From Mariprofundus aestuarium (GTDB taxonomy: Bacteria; Pseudomonadota; Zetaproteobacteria; Mariprofundales; Mariprofundaceae), in the NCBI RefSeq assembly GCF_002795805.1, contig NZ_CP018799.1, forward strand, positions 2,039,001 to 2,103,000: 64,000 nt of DNA. The letters run 5' to 3'. The notes under the pieces are model-generated. The model worked only from the letters and a program-made list of their open reading frames with translations. It did not search any database and was not told the DNA's origin. Position numbers and translations under genes: made by a program. Shown piece after piece: positions 34,143 through 43,269 of this stretch; positions within the stretch are counted from its first letter, which is position 1; every line of letters starts with the position of its first letter.

Positions 34143-36776
34143 TTACCCGATCCTTCCCAGTAGCGGCCACCAGACCGATACGGTTATCATAAATACTACA
34201 AATGCGGTCAGGGAGAGAACAGCCCCATAACGCAGCATATGCGAAGCTCGCACGTAGCCTGTTCCGAATATCATGGCATTCGGCGGTGTTCCCATCGGCA
34301 GCATAAAGGCAAAACCGGAAACGATACCGACAGTCAGTGCCGCCGTGACCGGGTCGATATTTGATGCTACGGCAAGTGGAACGGCAACCGGCAATACAAT
34401 GGCAACAGCAGCAGCATTGCTCACCCCTTCGGTAAACAGCAATGTAATCAGTGCCAGCATCGCCAGCAGTGCCAGCCCGGCAATACTCTCAGGGAAGAGC
34501 AGGTGGGCGAGCCACAGGCCCGCTCCGGTAACAGTCAGCGCCTTGCCAATGGCAATGGCACCGCCATACATCAGTACGACACCCCAGTTCACATGCTCTT
34601 CAACCGCTCGCCAGCTCACAAGGCGCAGCGCAAACATCACCACCACGCTGATCAACGCAATGCCTGCTAGGGAACTGGCATGGCCAGCCAGTATCCAGGC
34701 GAGCATGGTCACCAGCAGCAGCAAAGCCATCGCTTTTGCCTTCAGGTCAAAGTCACCCAACTCAAGGCGGCGAAGGGAGATGCGTTCACGGGCCGAAGAG
34801 ATATCCAGCCCTCCCATCGGTGTAACACGGATCAGCACAATGGCAGAGACTGCCAGTACAGAGAGTGCGATTGGTGCTGCAGCAAGCGTCCAGTCGGCAA
34901 AGGAGAAGGAGCGACCTGTCAGCTCCTCACTCAGCGCCATAGCCAGTGGCCCGCGCGCACCACCCAAAAGGGTGATCACACCGCCGGTAATCGCACCCCA
35001 CGAGAGAGCAAAAAAGATCGACTGCGCATATCGGCTTCCCGCCTTAAGCCCCAGGCTTCGCACAATTTCCCATGCGATCGGCAGAAACAGCGCGGCCACA
35101 GCATGCTCGGGCATGAAACATGCCATGACAGCGGGCAATAGAAGCATGGTCAGCAGCAGGCGAGTCGGACTGGTTCCAAAACGGTCAATGGTCAATAGCG
35201 CCATGCGCTCGGAGAGGCCGCTCTGCATCGCACCAGCGGCCAGCATGAAAGCACCCAGAATGAAGAACACCGCAGGATTGCCGAACAGTGCAAACACATC
35301 GGTAGCCGGTAATACGCCAAGCAGAGGCAGCAGCGCCAGCCCTAACAGTGACGTCACCGCCAACGGCAGCAGCTGTGTTACCCAGAGAACCAGGCAGAGC
35401 ATAAAGACGATAAGCGAGCTCCAACCATTCTGGCTCAACCCTTGCGGCGCATCCATGGTTCCGGCAGAAATCGCCAGCAAAGAAATCACCACCAACGCTG
35501 CAAAAGGCAAAGCCTCTCCCGCCAGCAGCACATGCATTGGCCGGCGATCCAACTGCGTTCCATTCTCTCCATCATTGCTTGCCCGCAGATGGCGGCGCAA
35601 GCCATCCACCCATCCATCCAAGCGGCGCCCCATCGAAGATGATACCCAGCGCTCCGCCAGTGCAGGTTCACCGCCATCAAGCACACGACTCTCCATCGGC
35701 GTCATTACGCGCCCCATATGGCGCAGTCGATGCGTGGGGAACTCCTTCTGTTTCAATGCCGCGTAGAGGTGGAGAAACAACTCCTCCATCTCTTCCAATG
35801 ACGGTAGCTCATGTTTCTCCAGCGGCGTTCCCGGCAGCGGCCTGAAAGGCTGCAGCAGCGGCACAACTCCGTGTGCAATCAGCGCATCGATGCCCTTCTT
35901 GCTTGAGTCGATATCCTCAAGGCCAACGATGAGGTTGCTGACCACAGCTCCGGTGCGAAACACCTCGCGGGCATGGTCCAGTGCTTTCCAGATGGCCTTC
36001 TGACCACCAGAGGAGGCCTTTCCGGGACACACTTCTGCAAAACGATCAGCATCGTGCAGCTCAAGGTTACAGACAAACACATCAAGCCCTGCCGCATAGA
36101 GTGCATCGATAACAGCTGTATCCTTGGGTGCAACGGTTTCAAGCGCGATCTGACGATGACCAAGGTGCCTCCTGAGCAGGGCAATGACCGGCACAAGTCG
36201 ACCGAGTCCCGCATCATCACCGGGAGCAAAACTGTTGTAGAGGTAGACAGTATCAACCTCACGCTCGGAGAGTGCGGCACGCACCACTTCAACCAGCTCA
36301 AGCGGATCTCGCAGTGGCGGCTCACTCTCATTGAGCATCGAATCGTACTGGCAGTATTGACATGCCTTGCCACGCTCGGCAAAGAAGCCGCAACCCATCA
36401 GCGGGTTAAGCATCAGCAGGTTTTCATGCAGGGAAGAGAAACTACCCATGCGGGCACCGGAACGGGTCCTGTTACGATAGAAGCGTGGTGCAGGAAGCAG
36501 TTGAACCTCAAGCGATTCATCCTGCCAGGTCAGGCGAGCGGAACCTTCACCGTCCTCCTGAGTCAAGCGGATCGGACTCTGCTCGGTATAGGGCTGTGCT
36601 ACGGGAACCGTTGCAAAGTGGCCACTGGGCAGCCTGATATCCACAACAGATTCGGTCGCATTGGCCTGTGCAACCCAGCGTGACGCATCGGACAGCCCGT
36701 CCGGCAGCGTCACACCGTGGTTCACCAGCGCCAGCTTGCAGCGCCCCGGATTCTCGAATGGATTCATGGCTCCCAT
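34143..36776 (-). CDS. Fusion of a radical SAM enzyme with an SLC13/DASS anion transporter
   Basis: 877 residues in two parts. Residues 1-400 look like a radical SAM enzyme: a cysteine motif C129-x9-C139-x2-C142 (atypical; the classical spacing is CX3CX2C), then VYLYNSF, ALETVAPKD, CNLELHD and NLIVGLED as strands of a barrel. Residues 415-877 hold about 11-12 membrane helices with SLC13 features such as GNPAVFFILGAF, FTEGVSNAAAVAIVLPVAVP and MLPMGTPPNAMIFGTGYV, which fits a sulfate-type symporter. The gene lies between cysH and the sulfite reductase, so sulfate uptake is the likely job of the C-terminal half. The role of the enzyme half is unknown. Some residues between 395 and 415 are a linker. 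A start at 36767 is also possible. Confidence 0.85.
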   Translation of the reverse strand: MGAMNPFENPGRCKLALVNHGVTLPDGLSDASRWVAQANATESVVDIRLPSGHFATVPVAQPYTEQSPIRLTQEDGEGSARLTWQDESLEVQLLPAPRFYRNRTRSGARMGSFSSLHENLLMLNPLMGCGFFAERGKACQYCQYDSMLNESEPPLRDPLELVEVVRAALSEREVDTVYLYNSFAPGDDAGLGRLVPVIALLRRHLGHRQIALETVAPKDTAVIDALYAAGLDVFVCNLELHDADRFAEVCPGKASSGGQKAIWKALDHAREVFRTGAVVSNLIVGLEDIDSSKKGIDALIAHGVVPLLQPFRPLPGTPLEKHELPSLEEMEELFLHLYAALKQKEFPTHRLRHMGRVMTPMESRVLDGGEPALAERWVSSSMGRRLDGWVDGLRRHLRASNDGENGTQLDRRPMHVLLAGEALPFAALVVISLLAISAGTMDAPQGLSQNGWSSLIVFMLCLVLWVTQLLPLAVTSLLGLALLPLLGVLPATDVFALFGNPAVFFILGAFMLAAGAMQSGLSERMALLTIDRFGTSPTRLLLTMLLLPAVMACFMPEHAVAALFLPIAWEIVRSLGLKAGSRYAQSIFFALSWGAITGGVITLLGGARGPLAMALSEELTGRSFSFADWTLAAAPIALSVLAVSAIVLIRVTPMGGLDISSARERISLRRLELGDFDLKAKAMALLLLVTMLAWILAGHASSLAGIALISVVVMFALRLVSWRAVEEHVNWGVVLMYGGAIAIGKALTVTGAGLWLAHLLFPESIAGLALLAMLALITLLFTEGVSNAAAVAIVLPVAVPLAVASNIDPVTAALTVGIVSGFAFMLPMGTPPNAMIFGTGYVRASHMLRYGAVLSLTAFVVFMITVSVWWPLLGRIG

Positions 36777-36790
36777 AGCTTCAGTGCGCT

Positions 36791-39151
36791 TTAGATATCG
36801 CCACTCTTCTCAACCCGGATTTTCCACTGGGTCTCGGAGATCTGCTCTTTGGAGAGCACCTTCTGCCCCTGCTCAATAAGTGAGAGCGGCACATTCTCAA
36901 TCGGCGCACCGTCATCAAGGATCACATCCAGCTGTGAGCCGACAGGCATCATGGTGAGTTTGATCTTCGTCTTCACAAAGTTCATCGGGCATGCGACACC
37001 GGAGAGGTCGAGAAGAACAACATCGGCAGCTGCTTCAGTGGTCTCCGCAGCAGCTTCAACCACCCCTTCAACCGCTTCAGGTACAGCAGAAAAACGTTTG
37101 GCCGCCAAGGCCAGCCAGTCACTCTGCACCTCTTTCAGCCTGGTAACACCCGCCCCCGGATCCGCCAAGTCGATACTCATCAGAGCCGACTGCACTGCAG
37201 TCAGACCTGCAATCACATCTGCATCAGCTGCAGCATTGGAGGCCAACAGCGCGAACACGGTTGCATCATCTTCCGGCGCTTCACCATAAGGAACCAGATA
37301 GGCGCGTGCTGCTGAGATAGCCGAACGGCGTAGTGCTGTCAGTGCTTCTGCCCAGAACATCGCATCAAGATGCGCACGTGCAATCAGCATCTCATACTCA
37401 GCTTCAGAGATCAGTGCATCCGACATTGAAAGCACCGCACCTGCACACTCACCCTTTTTGTTGCCCTTGGTATTGAATGCCTCGTTCTCGCTCCAGTCGT
37501 AGATCAGCCCTTCAACCTCGCCGGCATCAGCGGCAAATGGCGCCAGAATCTCTGAGATGCCCTCTTTGCCCAATCGCGTTGCCCAATCGTGCATGGACTC
37601 ATTTTCGTTGCGCCCTTCTTTATAAGCATTGAGCACTGCAATGCCCGCCTCCGGCGCATACTTGGCAGGAACAGGATCAGTCGCGAATGCCAGTGGGGAA
37701 CCGGCAACACCGGAACCACCGACATGCAGCTGATAGTGCGGCACAGCCTGACCGGCCACCTTCTTGGCCATGCCATGGAACCCGAGATCGGCAATGTGGT
37801 GGCGACCACAGGAGTGCTGACAGCCGGATGCTTTAACCGTAATACCGGCCAGCGTGCCATCCTTTTTCAGGTCGGCCATCAACGGCTGCAGAGCAGCTGC
37901 AAGACCGCGACTTGAGGTGATACCCAGACGGCAGGTCTCCGTGCCAGGACACGCCACGACATCGGAAATGCCACGTGCATATTCAGTCTGCAAACCTGCA
38001 GCGTTCAGGATCGCCAGAGCGGCATCAACCTTTTCAGCATCAACATCACAGATCACCATACCCTGCTCGGTCGTGACACGCAGCTCATCCGTTCCGGCAG
38101 CACGCGCAGCATTGGCCACTGCACGGCACTGATCCGGGGTCATATCACCACGGAACAGGTTCAACAGAATCGCGGATTTGCCATTGTGCTGATCCACCAC
38201 ACCGGAATCGGCAAAAGGAAGCGTGCCGGTTGGCGTACGCCAGTTCGCTTCACCGTAACCTGAATCATCGGCATGGGTCTTCTCGATCACTGCACGCTGT
38301 TTTCTGTACTCTTCGATAAACCCTTCGGCACCAAGCCTCTGCGCCACATACTTCATACGGGCGCGGGCACGGCGTTTGCGATCGGAGTATTTGAAATGCA
38401 TACGCATCAGCGCTTCACCGACAACAAACAGTTCAGACTCCTGGATAAACTCTTCCAGCAACAGTGCGCCCATAGGCTGGGATGAGAGGCCACCGGCCGC
38501 CCACACCTGGAATCCGGGCTTGCCATCTTTGTGGGTCGCGATGAAACCGGCATCGTGCATGCCTGAAAGGCCGCAATCGGTAGCACAACCGGAGAAGGTC
38601 ACCTTGAACTTGCGTGGAAACTGCTGTCCCAGCGGATGGCGCAGATAAAACTCTGCGAATTTACGCGCGTGAATGGTCACATCTGCATGCTCAGCGGGGC
38701 AACGACCAGCCAGAAAACAGGTGGTTACATTACGAACCGTGTTACCGCACGCTTCACGCGTAGTCAGGCCAACTGCATCGAGTTTGCGCAGAAACTCCGG
38801 CACATCATCGAGAGAGACAAAGTTGGCCTGGATATCCTGCCGCGTCGTTACATGTGCTACCTTCTCAGGTGCTTCGGTCAGCGTACCATCAGTCGGCAAA
38901 CATCCGGCATAGAGCTCAACGCACTCAGCCAGCACATCCATCTGATCCGCAGTGACACAACCACCGGGCAGCTTGGCGCGCACCATCTGCACCCCCTCCT
39001 GCCGCTGGCCGTAGACGCCCATCTGCAGACGGAACGGCGTAAACCGCTCTTCGGACATGCGTCCCTCTTTAAACGCCTTGTAACCCGCCTCGAACTCATC
39101 GACATCGGATGTGTGTGCAAAATCAAATTCAGTTGCCATAACTAACCCCAT
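36791..39151 (-). CDS. Siroheme-[4Fe-4S] sulfite (or nitrite) reductase with C-terminal TusA domain
   Basis: 786 residues. Residues 1-560 are a ferredoxin-type nitrite/sulfite reductase: GNTVRNVTTC (136-145), SGCATDC (187-193), and in the second half the siroheme-cluster cysteines C401-x5-C407 and C444-x3-C448. A helical region (about 560-700) and an Ala/Glu linker follow. Residues 710-786 are a TusA-type sulfur carrier with its cysteine at C721 in GVACPMNF. The sulfur operon points to sulfite as substrate. The reductase would make sulfide, and the TusA domain could take it or pass it as persulfide. Start may also be ATG 39139. Confidence 0.9.
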   Translation of the reverse strand: MGLVMATEFDFAHTSDVDEFEAGYKAFKEGRMSEERFTPFRLQMGVYGQRQEGVQMVRAKLPGGCVTADQMDVLAECVELYAGCLPTDGTLTEAPEKVAHVTTRQDIQANFVSLDDVPEFLRKLDAVGLTTREACGNTVRNVTTCFLAGRCPAEHADVTIHARKFAEFYLRHPLGQQFPRKFKVTFSGCATDCGLSGMHDAGFIATHKDGKPGFQVWAAGGLSSQPMGALLLEEFIQESELFVVGEALMRMHFKYSDRKRRARARMKYVAQRLGAEGFIEEYRKQRAVIEKTHADDSGYGEANWRTPTGTLPFADSGVVDQHNGKSAILLNLFRGDMTPDQCRAVANAARAAGTDELRVTTEQGMVICDVDAEKVDAALAILNAAGLQTEYARGISDVVACPGTETCRLGITSSRGLAAALQPLMADLKKDGTLAGITVKASGCQHSCGRHHIADLGFHGMAKKVAGQAVPHYQLHVGGSGVAGSPLAFATDPVPAKYAPEAGIAVLNAYKEGRNENESMHDWATRLGKEGISEILAPFAADAGEVEGLIYDWSENEAFNTKGNKKGECAGAVLSMSDALISEAEYEMLIARAHLDAMFWAEALTALRRSAISAARAYLVPYGEAPEDDATVFALLASNAAADADVIAGLTAVQSALMSIDLADPGAGVTRLKEVQSDWLALAAKRFSAVPEAVEGVVEAAAETTEAAADVVLLDLSGVACPMNFVKTKIKLTMMPVGSQLDVILDDGAPIENVPLSLIEQGQKVLSKEQISETQWKIRVEKSGDI

Positions 39152-39257
39152 ACTTTAACTCTTTGCGGGCAATGCCCGCATATAACCAACGTCCCCGCCC
39201 TGTTGCGCATACACCCCCCCGGATGCTGATAGCGCAACGTCAATGCGAGGTCTGTAA

Positions 39258-40091
39258 TCAGTCGCCGAACTTCAACTCACAGGCCTGTTCATAGGTGACC
39301 AGCTCGGTAATGGTTGGATTCTCTCCGCACAATGGGCAGCCAGGGTCCTTGCGCAGTTTCAGCTTCTTCCACTCCATACGCAGTGCATCAAAGACCATCA
39401 GCTTACCGGCCAGAGAATCACCGATACCGAGCAACTCCTTCACCGCTTCAACAGCTTGGATGGTTCCCACAGCTCCGGCCAGTGCGCCGAGAATGCCCGC
39501 TTCCGAGCATGATGGAACCAGGCCTGCCGGTGGTGGCTCCGGATAGAGACAGCGGTAACATGGCGCTCCCTTCACCTGATGCGGCTTGAATGTCGCCACC
39601 TGCCCTTCAAAACGGAACATCGCACCGGAAATCAGCGGTATCTTCTCCATATAACAGGCATCATTGACCAGGAAGCGGGTCGGGAAATTATCACAACCAT
39701 CAATCACCAAGTCATAATCGCGGATAATGTCGCGAATATTCTCTTCGGTAACAAAGTAGTTGTAGGTGTTGACCTTCACATCCGGATTCAGCGCCTGAAT
39801 CGTCTCGCGCGCACTTTCCACCTTGGGCATGCCGATGCGATCCTGGTTGTGGATGATCTGGCGCTGCAGGTTGGATGAGTCCACCACATCCGCATCAGCG
39901 ATACCGATGGTTCCCACACCGGCGGCAGCCAGATAATAGGCAACAGGTGAGCCGAGCCCTCCTGCGCCGATCATGAACACCTTGGACTCAAGCAGTTTGC
40001 TCTGCCCCTCGGCACCGACTTCCGGCAATATAATATGGCGCGAATAGCGCTCGATCTGTGCTTCTGTAAAATCAATCAATTCAAACTCCAA
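39258..40091 (-). CDS. moeB: MoeB/ThiF-like adenylyltransferase (E1-like)
   Basis: 277 residues. Activates the C-terminal glycine of a ubiquitin-like sulfur carrier by adenylation. ATP loop GAGGLG at 42-47, SSNLQRQ, and zinc cysteines in CYRC and CPLCG. It has no rhodanese domain, so sulfur must come from another donor. In this operon the probable partner is the ThiS/MoaD-like protein at 41581 and not molybdopterin synthase. The assignment moeB rather than thiF or hesA is by likeness only. Confidence 0.88.
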   Translation of the reverse strand: MEFELIDFTEAQIERYSRHIILPEVGAEGQSKLLESKVFMIGAGGLGSPVAYYLAAAGVGTIGIADADVVDSSNLQRQIIHNQDRIGMPKVESARETIQALNPDVKVNTYNYFVTEENIRDIIRDYDLVIDGCDNFPTRFLVNDACYMEKIPLISGAMFRFEGQVATFKPHQVKGAPCYRCLYPEPPPAGLVPSCSEAGILGALAGAVGTIQAVEAVKELLGIGDSLAGKLMVFDALRMEWKKLKLRKDPGCPLCGENPTITELVTYEQACELKFGD

Positions 40092-40217
40092 TCAAAAAAC
40101 GTTTAGCGGGTTCAGGTTTGTGCTCCAGCAAGGCAAGAGGAGCACAAAACCACAGCATATGTATCTATGTGAGGATTTGAGCACCCGCTGCTGGGGCGCA
40201 AAGGTGGACTAGCGCCC

Positions 40218-41150
40218 CTAGACTTCGATGCCTTTGAACAGGTCGGTAGACATATAGCGCTCAGCCATTGATGGTAGAATCACGACAATGCGCTTGCCCT
40301 TCATCTCAGGTCGGCATGCGATACGAACAGCCGCTGCCACGGCCGCACCTGATGAGATTCCACCAGGAATACCCTCTTCATCGGCAAGGCGACGCGCCAT
40401 GGAAAAAGCTTCGTCATTGGTCACCTTCTCGACGCCATCGAGAATATCCACATTCAGATTCTTCGGAATAAAGCCTGCACCGATACCCTGAATTTTATGC
40501 GGCCCTGGCGCTTCACCGGAAATCACAGGTGAATCTGCAGGTTCAACGGCAAATGCCTTAAATTCAGGATTACGCTGCTTGAGAACCTCGGTTATTCCGG
40601 TAATCGTGCCGCCTGTACCAACACCGGCAACAATCGCATCAACCTTTCCATCGCAGTCAGACCAGATCTCCTGAGCGGTGGTTTGGCGATGAACCTCTGG
40701 GTTGGCGGGATTCTCGAACTGCTGTGGCAGGAACGCCCCTTCAGTCGAACTGGCGATCTCTTCAGCCTTGGCAATCGCACCCTTCATGCCCTTCTCTGCA
40801 GGTGTGAGCACCAACTCGGCACCGAGCAGCTTAAGAAGCTTGCGACGCTCCAGACTCATCGATTCAGGCATGGTCAGGATACAGCGGTAACCCTTGGCGC
40901 GGGCAACGAAGGCCAGTGCAATACCGGTATTGCCACTGGTCGGTTCAACAATAAGCCCACCAGGTTTCAGTCGCCCATCCGCCTCGGCCGCTTCGACCAT
41001 CGCCTTACCAATACGATCCTTTACCGAATTCAGCGGATTAAAGAACTCCAGCTTGGCAACGATTTCAGCACCACAGTCAGCGCCGATCCGGTTCAGACGA
41101 ACCAGCGGGGTATTTCCAATCGTTTCAGCAGCATTGTTATAAATCGCCAT
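40218..41150 (-). CDS. cysK: Cysteine synthase A
   Basis: Makes cysteine from O-acetylserine and sulfide with PLP. 310 residues; PLP lysine K44 in [18 protein letters not shown], and GTGGTITG phosphate loop near residue 178. It stands downstream of the sulfur-carrier genes in the operon, so a carrier-bound sulfur donor, as used by the CysM/CysO pair of mycobacteria, cannot be excluded. Confidence 0.94.
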   Translation of the reverse strand: MAIYNNAAETIGNTPLVRLNRIGADCGAEIVAKLEFFNPLNSVKDRIGKAMVEAAEADGRLKPGGLIVEPTSGNTGIALAFVARAKGYRCILTMPESMSLERRKLLKLLGAELVLTPAEKGMKGAIAKAEEIASSTEGAFLPQQFENPANPEVHRQTTAQEIWSDCDGKVDAIVAGVGTGGTITGITEVLKQRNPEFKAFAVEPADSPVISGEAPGPHKIQGIGAGFIPKNLNVDILDGVEKVTNDEAFSMARRLADEEGIPGGISSGAAVAAAVRIACRPEMKGKRIVVILPSMAERYMSTDLFKGIEV

Positions 41151-41238
41151 ATTAAACTCCTTTTCTAACCACGGAGAACACAGAAAACAACACTATCTGC
41201 GCTCAGCAAAGCCTCAGTGCGACCCACGGACGGGGCGC

Positions 41239-41331
41239 CAAAATCGGGGAGATCTTCCCGATTTTGCAAGCAGAGAGAAAACCACGCTTTTCTTCCTGCA
41301 TCCAAGTAAAAAGCCATGGACGACTTTTTAC
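41239..41331. repeat. Two-hairpin intergenic repeat, copy 2
   Basis: CAAAATCGGG/CCCGATTTTG (41239-41266), then AAAACCACGCTTTT, then GTAAAAAG/CTTTTTAC (41306-41331) around CCATGGACGA. Compare copy 1 at 32373-32456: the AAAACCACGCTTTT core is kept and CATGGACG occurs in both, while stems differ but remain paired. Lies between the NIL-domain gene and cysK. Confidence 0.7.
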
Positions 41332-41340
41332 GTGTCCAAA

Positions 41341-41580
41341 TCACCCTTCGATGATGTTCTGCTCGATAGGCTCAACGTGAACGCCCTGCTCACCCAGCCA
41401 CTTCACTGCCGCATCAATAACATCTTCACCGCCTTCAAGTTCAAGCCCGACAAGTCCCATGCCGTCCTTTACCTCAGCCATGCGAATGTTGGTTACAAGG
41501 TCGAATTCTCTGCCAAGCTTCCAGATAATCGGATCGCGAACTGTGGCCTCGTTAAAGGTCAGATAAACACGAAACTTCAT
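41341..41580 (-). CDS. NIL-domain protein
   Basis: 79 residues, essentially one NIL domain (an ACT-like fold found at the end of methionine ABC transporter ATPases and in some sulfur-metabolism proteins). Landmarks: PIIWKLGREFDLVTNI and VIDAAVKWLGEQGVHVEPI. The start directly follows the stop of the sulfur carrier gene (TAAATG), so both are translationally linked. It may sense methionine or another sulfur ligand, or assist sulfur transfer; inference. Confidence 0.85.
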   Translation of the reverse strand: MKFRVYLTFNEATVRDPIIWKLGREFDLVTNIRMAEVKDGMGLVGLELEGGEDVIDAAVKWLGEQGVHVEPIEQNIIEG

Positions 41581-41859
41581 TTAGCAGCCGCCTGCAATTG
41601 CCGGAACGATGGAGAGCTCATCACCATCTTTCAGTGCGGTAGCGCGACCCTCAAGGAAGCGGACGTCTTCATCGTTCACATAGACGTTCACGAAACGGCG
41701 AATTTCGCCGGCATCGTCACACAGGCGCTCTTTCAGACCTGGATGTGCAGCCTCAAGAGCCTCAATCACATCACCGACGGTTGCACCGTCTACGGATACT
41801 TCGTCAGATCCACCAGTCAGCTTACGCAGTGGGGTAGGAATACGTACAGTTACACTCAT
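41581..41859 (-). CDS. ThiS/MoaD-like ubiquitin-fold sulfur carrier ending in Gly-Gly-Cys
   Basis: 92 residues of beta-grasp fold. The sequence ends AIAGGC, so the Gly-Gly used for adenylation and thiocarboxylation (G90-G91) is followed by one cysteine. The last residue must be removed before a MoeB-type enzyme can act, or the Cys itself has a role. In known protein-thiocarboxylate pathways (CysO of Mycobacterium; HcyS of Wolinella) a metalloprotease trims or releases the carrier; none is encoded in this operon. Linked to thrC, cysK, moeB and a NIL gene. Confidence 0.88.
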   Translation of the reverse strand: MSVTVRIPTPLRKLTGGSDEVSVDGATVGDVIEALEAAHPGLKERLCDDAGEIRRFVNVYVNDEDVRFLEGRATALKDGDELSIVPAIAGGC

Positions 41860-41894
41860 TTCTCTCTCCTCTTGCTAATCAAATCTAATTAAAA

Positions 41895-43145
41895 TTATGC
41901 GTCGGCCACGCCGTCGGCTTCGGCCAGCAGATCAAACTCTTTCAGGCTGGCGTTGATAATACGCGGTTTGGTGATCGCATCCACTATCGCTTCCTGCGTC
42001 TTCAGGCCGTTACCGGTAATGCAGAGCACAATCGACTCATCGCGAGGCAGCTTGCCGGACTCAATCATCTTCATGGCACAACCCAGTGTTACTCCGCCAG
42101 CAGTCTCAGCGAAGATACCCTCGGTCTCGGCCAGAAGCTTCATGGCTGCCACCACCTCTTCATCAGAGATGTCTTCTGCCCAGCCGCCGGATTCATTAAT
42201 CACGCGGTTGGCGTAGTAACCATCAGCAGGATTACCAATGGCCAGTGACTTGGCGATGGTATCTGCATGAACAGGGTGAATCATATCGGTTCCGTCTTTC
42301 ACAGATTTAGCAATCGGTGAACAGCCGGTCGCCTGCGCACCGTACACAGCAGTACCATTGTCTTCGATCAGGCCGAGTTTGATAAACTCCTTGATCGCCT
42401 TGTCCACCTTGGTGCAGAGCGAACCGGAAGCCATAGGGACAACCACATGTTTCGGTGCTTTCCAGCCCAGCTGCTCCATCACCTCATAAGCCAGTGACTT
42501 GGAGCCTTCAGCATAAAACGGACGTACATTCACGTTCACAAAAGCCCAGCCATATTTGCCAGCCACTTCAGAACAGAGGCGATTCACATCGTCATATTTA
42601 CCTTTAATGCCAATGATATTGGTACCGAAGATACCAGCGCCGAGCACCTTGCCCTGCTCCAGATCGTGTGGAATGAACACGTAGGATTCCAGGCCTGCAG
42701 CAGCCGCATTGGCGGCAACGGAACCCGCCAGATTGCCTGTAGAGGCACAGGCCACAGTGGTAAAGCCAAACTCAACGGCCTTGGAAAGAGCCACGGAGAC
42801 CACGCGATCTTTAAAAGAGAGGGTCGGATAGCAGACCGAGTCATTCTTGATATAGAGCTCTTTAACACCAAGCACCTTCTCAAGACGCTTTGCACGCACC
42901 AGCGGTGTAAAGCCGTTCTGTGCACCGACAGTTGGCTCGCCATCAATCGGCAGCAGCTCTTTATAGCGCCACATAGTCTGCGGGCGGGACTCGATCAGTT
43001 CACGGGTAAACTTACCCTCCAGCTTGTGATAATCGTAAGCCACCTCAAGCGGACCAAAGCAGAACTCGCATACATGCGTAGGCTCAATCGGATACTCCTG
43101 CCCGCATTCACGACACTTCAGCGCTCGAACGATACTTTCACTCAT
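41895..43145 (-). CDS. thrC: Threonine synthase with N-terminal zinc ribbon
   Basis: Converts O-phosphohomoserine to threonine with PLP. 416 residues. A four-cysteine ribbon (C11, C14, C26, C29) precedes the PLP domain with LSFKDRVV (Schiff-base lysine) and CASTGNLAGS. ATG 43145 follows GGAG at 8 bases. It is first in the sulfur operon, directly under the SAM-I riboswitch. Close relatives of ThrC in such clusters may use sulfur carriers in homocysteine synthesis, so a role other than threonine is possible but not shown. Confidence 0.88.
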   Translation of the reverse strand: MSESIVRALKCRECGQEYPIEPTHVCEFCFGPLEVAYDYHKLEGKFTRELIESRPQTMWRYKELLPIDGEPTVGAQNGFTPLVRAKRLEKVLGVKELYIKNDSVCYPTLSFKDRVVSVALSKAVEFGFTTVACASTGNLAGSVAANAAAAGLESYVFIPHDLEQGKVLGAGIFGTNIIGIKGKYDDVNRLCSEVAGKYGWAFVNVNVRPFYAEGSKSLAYEVMEQLGWKAPKHVVVPMASGSLCTKVDKAIKEFIKLGLIEDNGTAVYGAQATGCSPIAKSVKDGTDMIHPVHADTIAKSLAIGNPADGYYANRVINESGGWAEDISDEEVVAAMKLLAETEGIFAETAGGVTLGCAMKMIESGKLPRDESIVLCITGNGLKTQEAIVDAITKPRIINASLKEFDLLAEADGVADA

Positions 43146-43182
43146 GATAGACACTCCGTTTTATCAGGCGCATCCAGAAACG

Positions 43183-43211
43183 AAAAAACCTCCGCGATAG
43201 ATGCGAAGGTT
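43183..43211 (-). terminator. Intrinsic terminator of the SAM-I riboswitch
   Basis: On the minus strand AACCTTCGC pairs with GCGGAGGTT (one G-U), followed by six Ts. It lies about 60 bases after the aptamer and about 37 bases before thrC, the usual expression platform for transcription attenuation. Confidence 0.85.
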
Positions 43212-43269
43212 GTCTATGAATAAAACACGGATGTGCTCTAAACGAACAACCCGCCATCATCGCTCCCTC

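Noticed and set aside
39166-39180. GCGGGC/GCCCGC hairpin upstream of the sulfite reductase as a terminator
   Set aside because: Short, no T-run, and the genes on both sides are on the same strand in what looks like one operon.
40193-40218. GGGGCGC/GCGCCCC stem as terminator of cysK
   Set aside because: It overlaps the cysK stop, has no T-run, and the operon continues to moeB.
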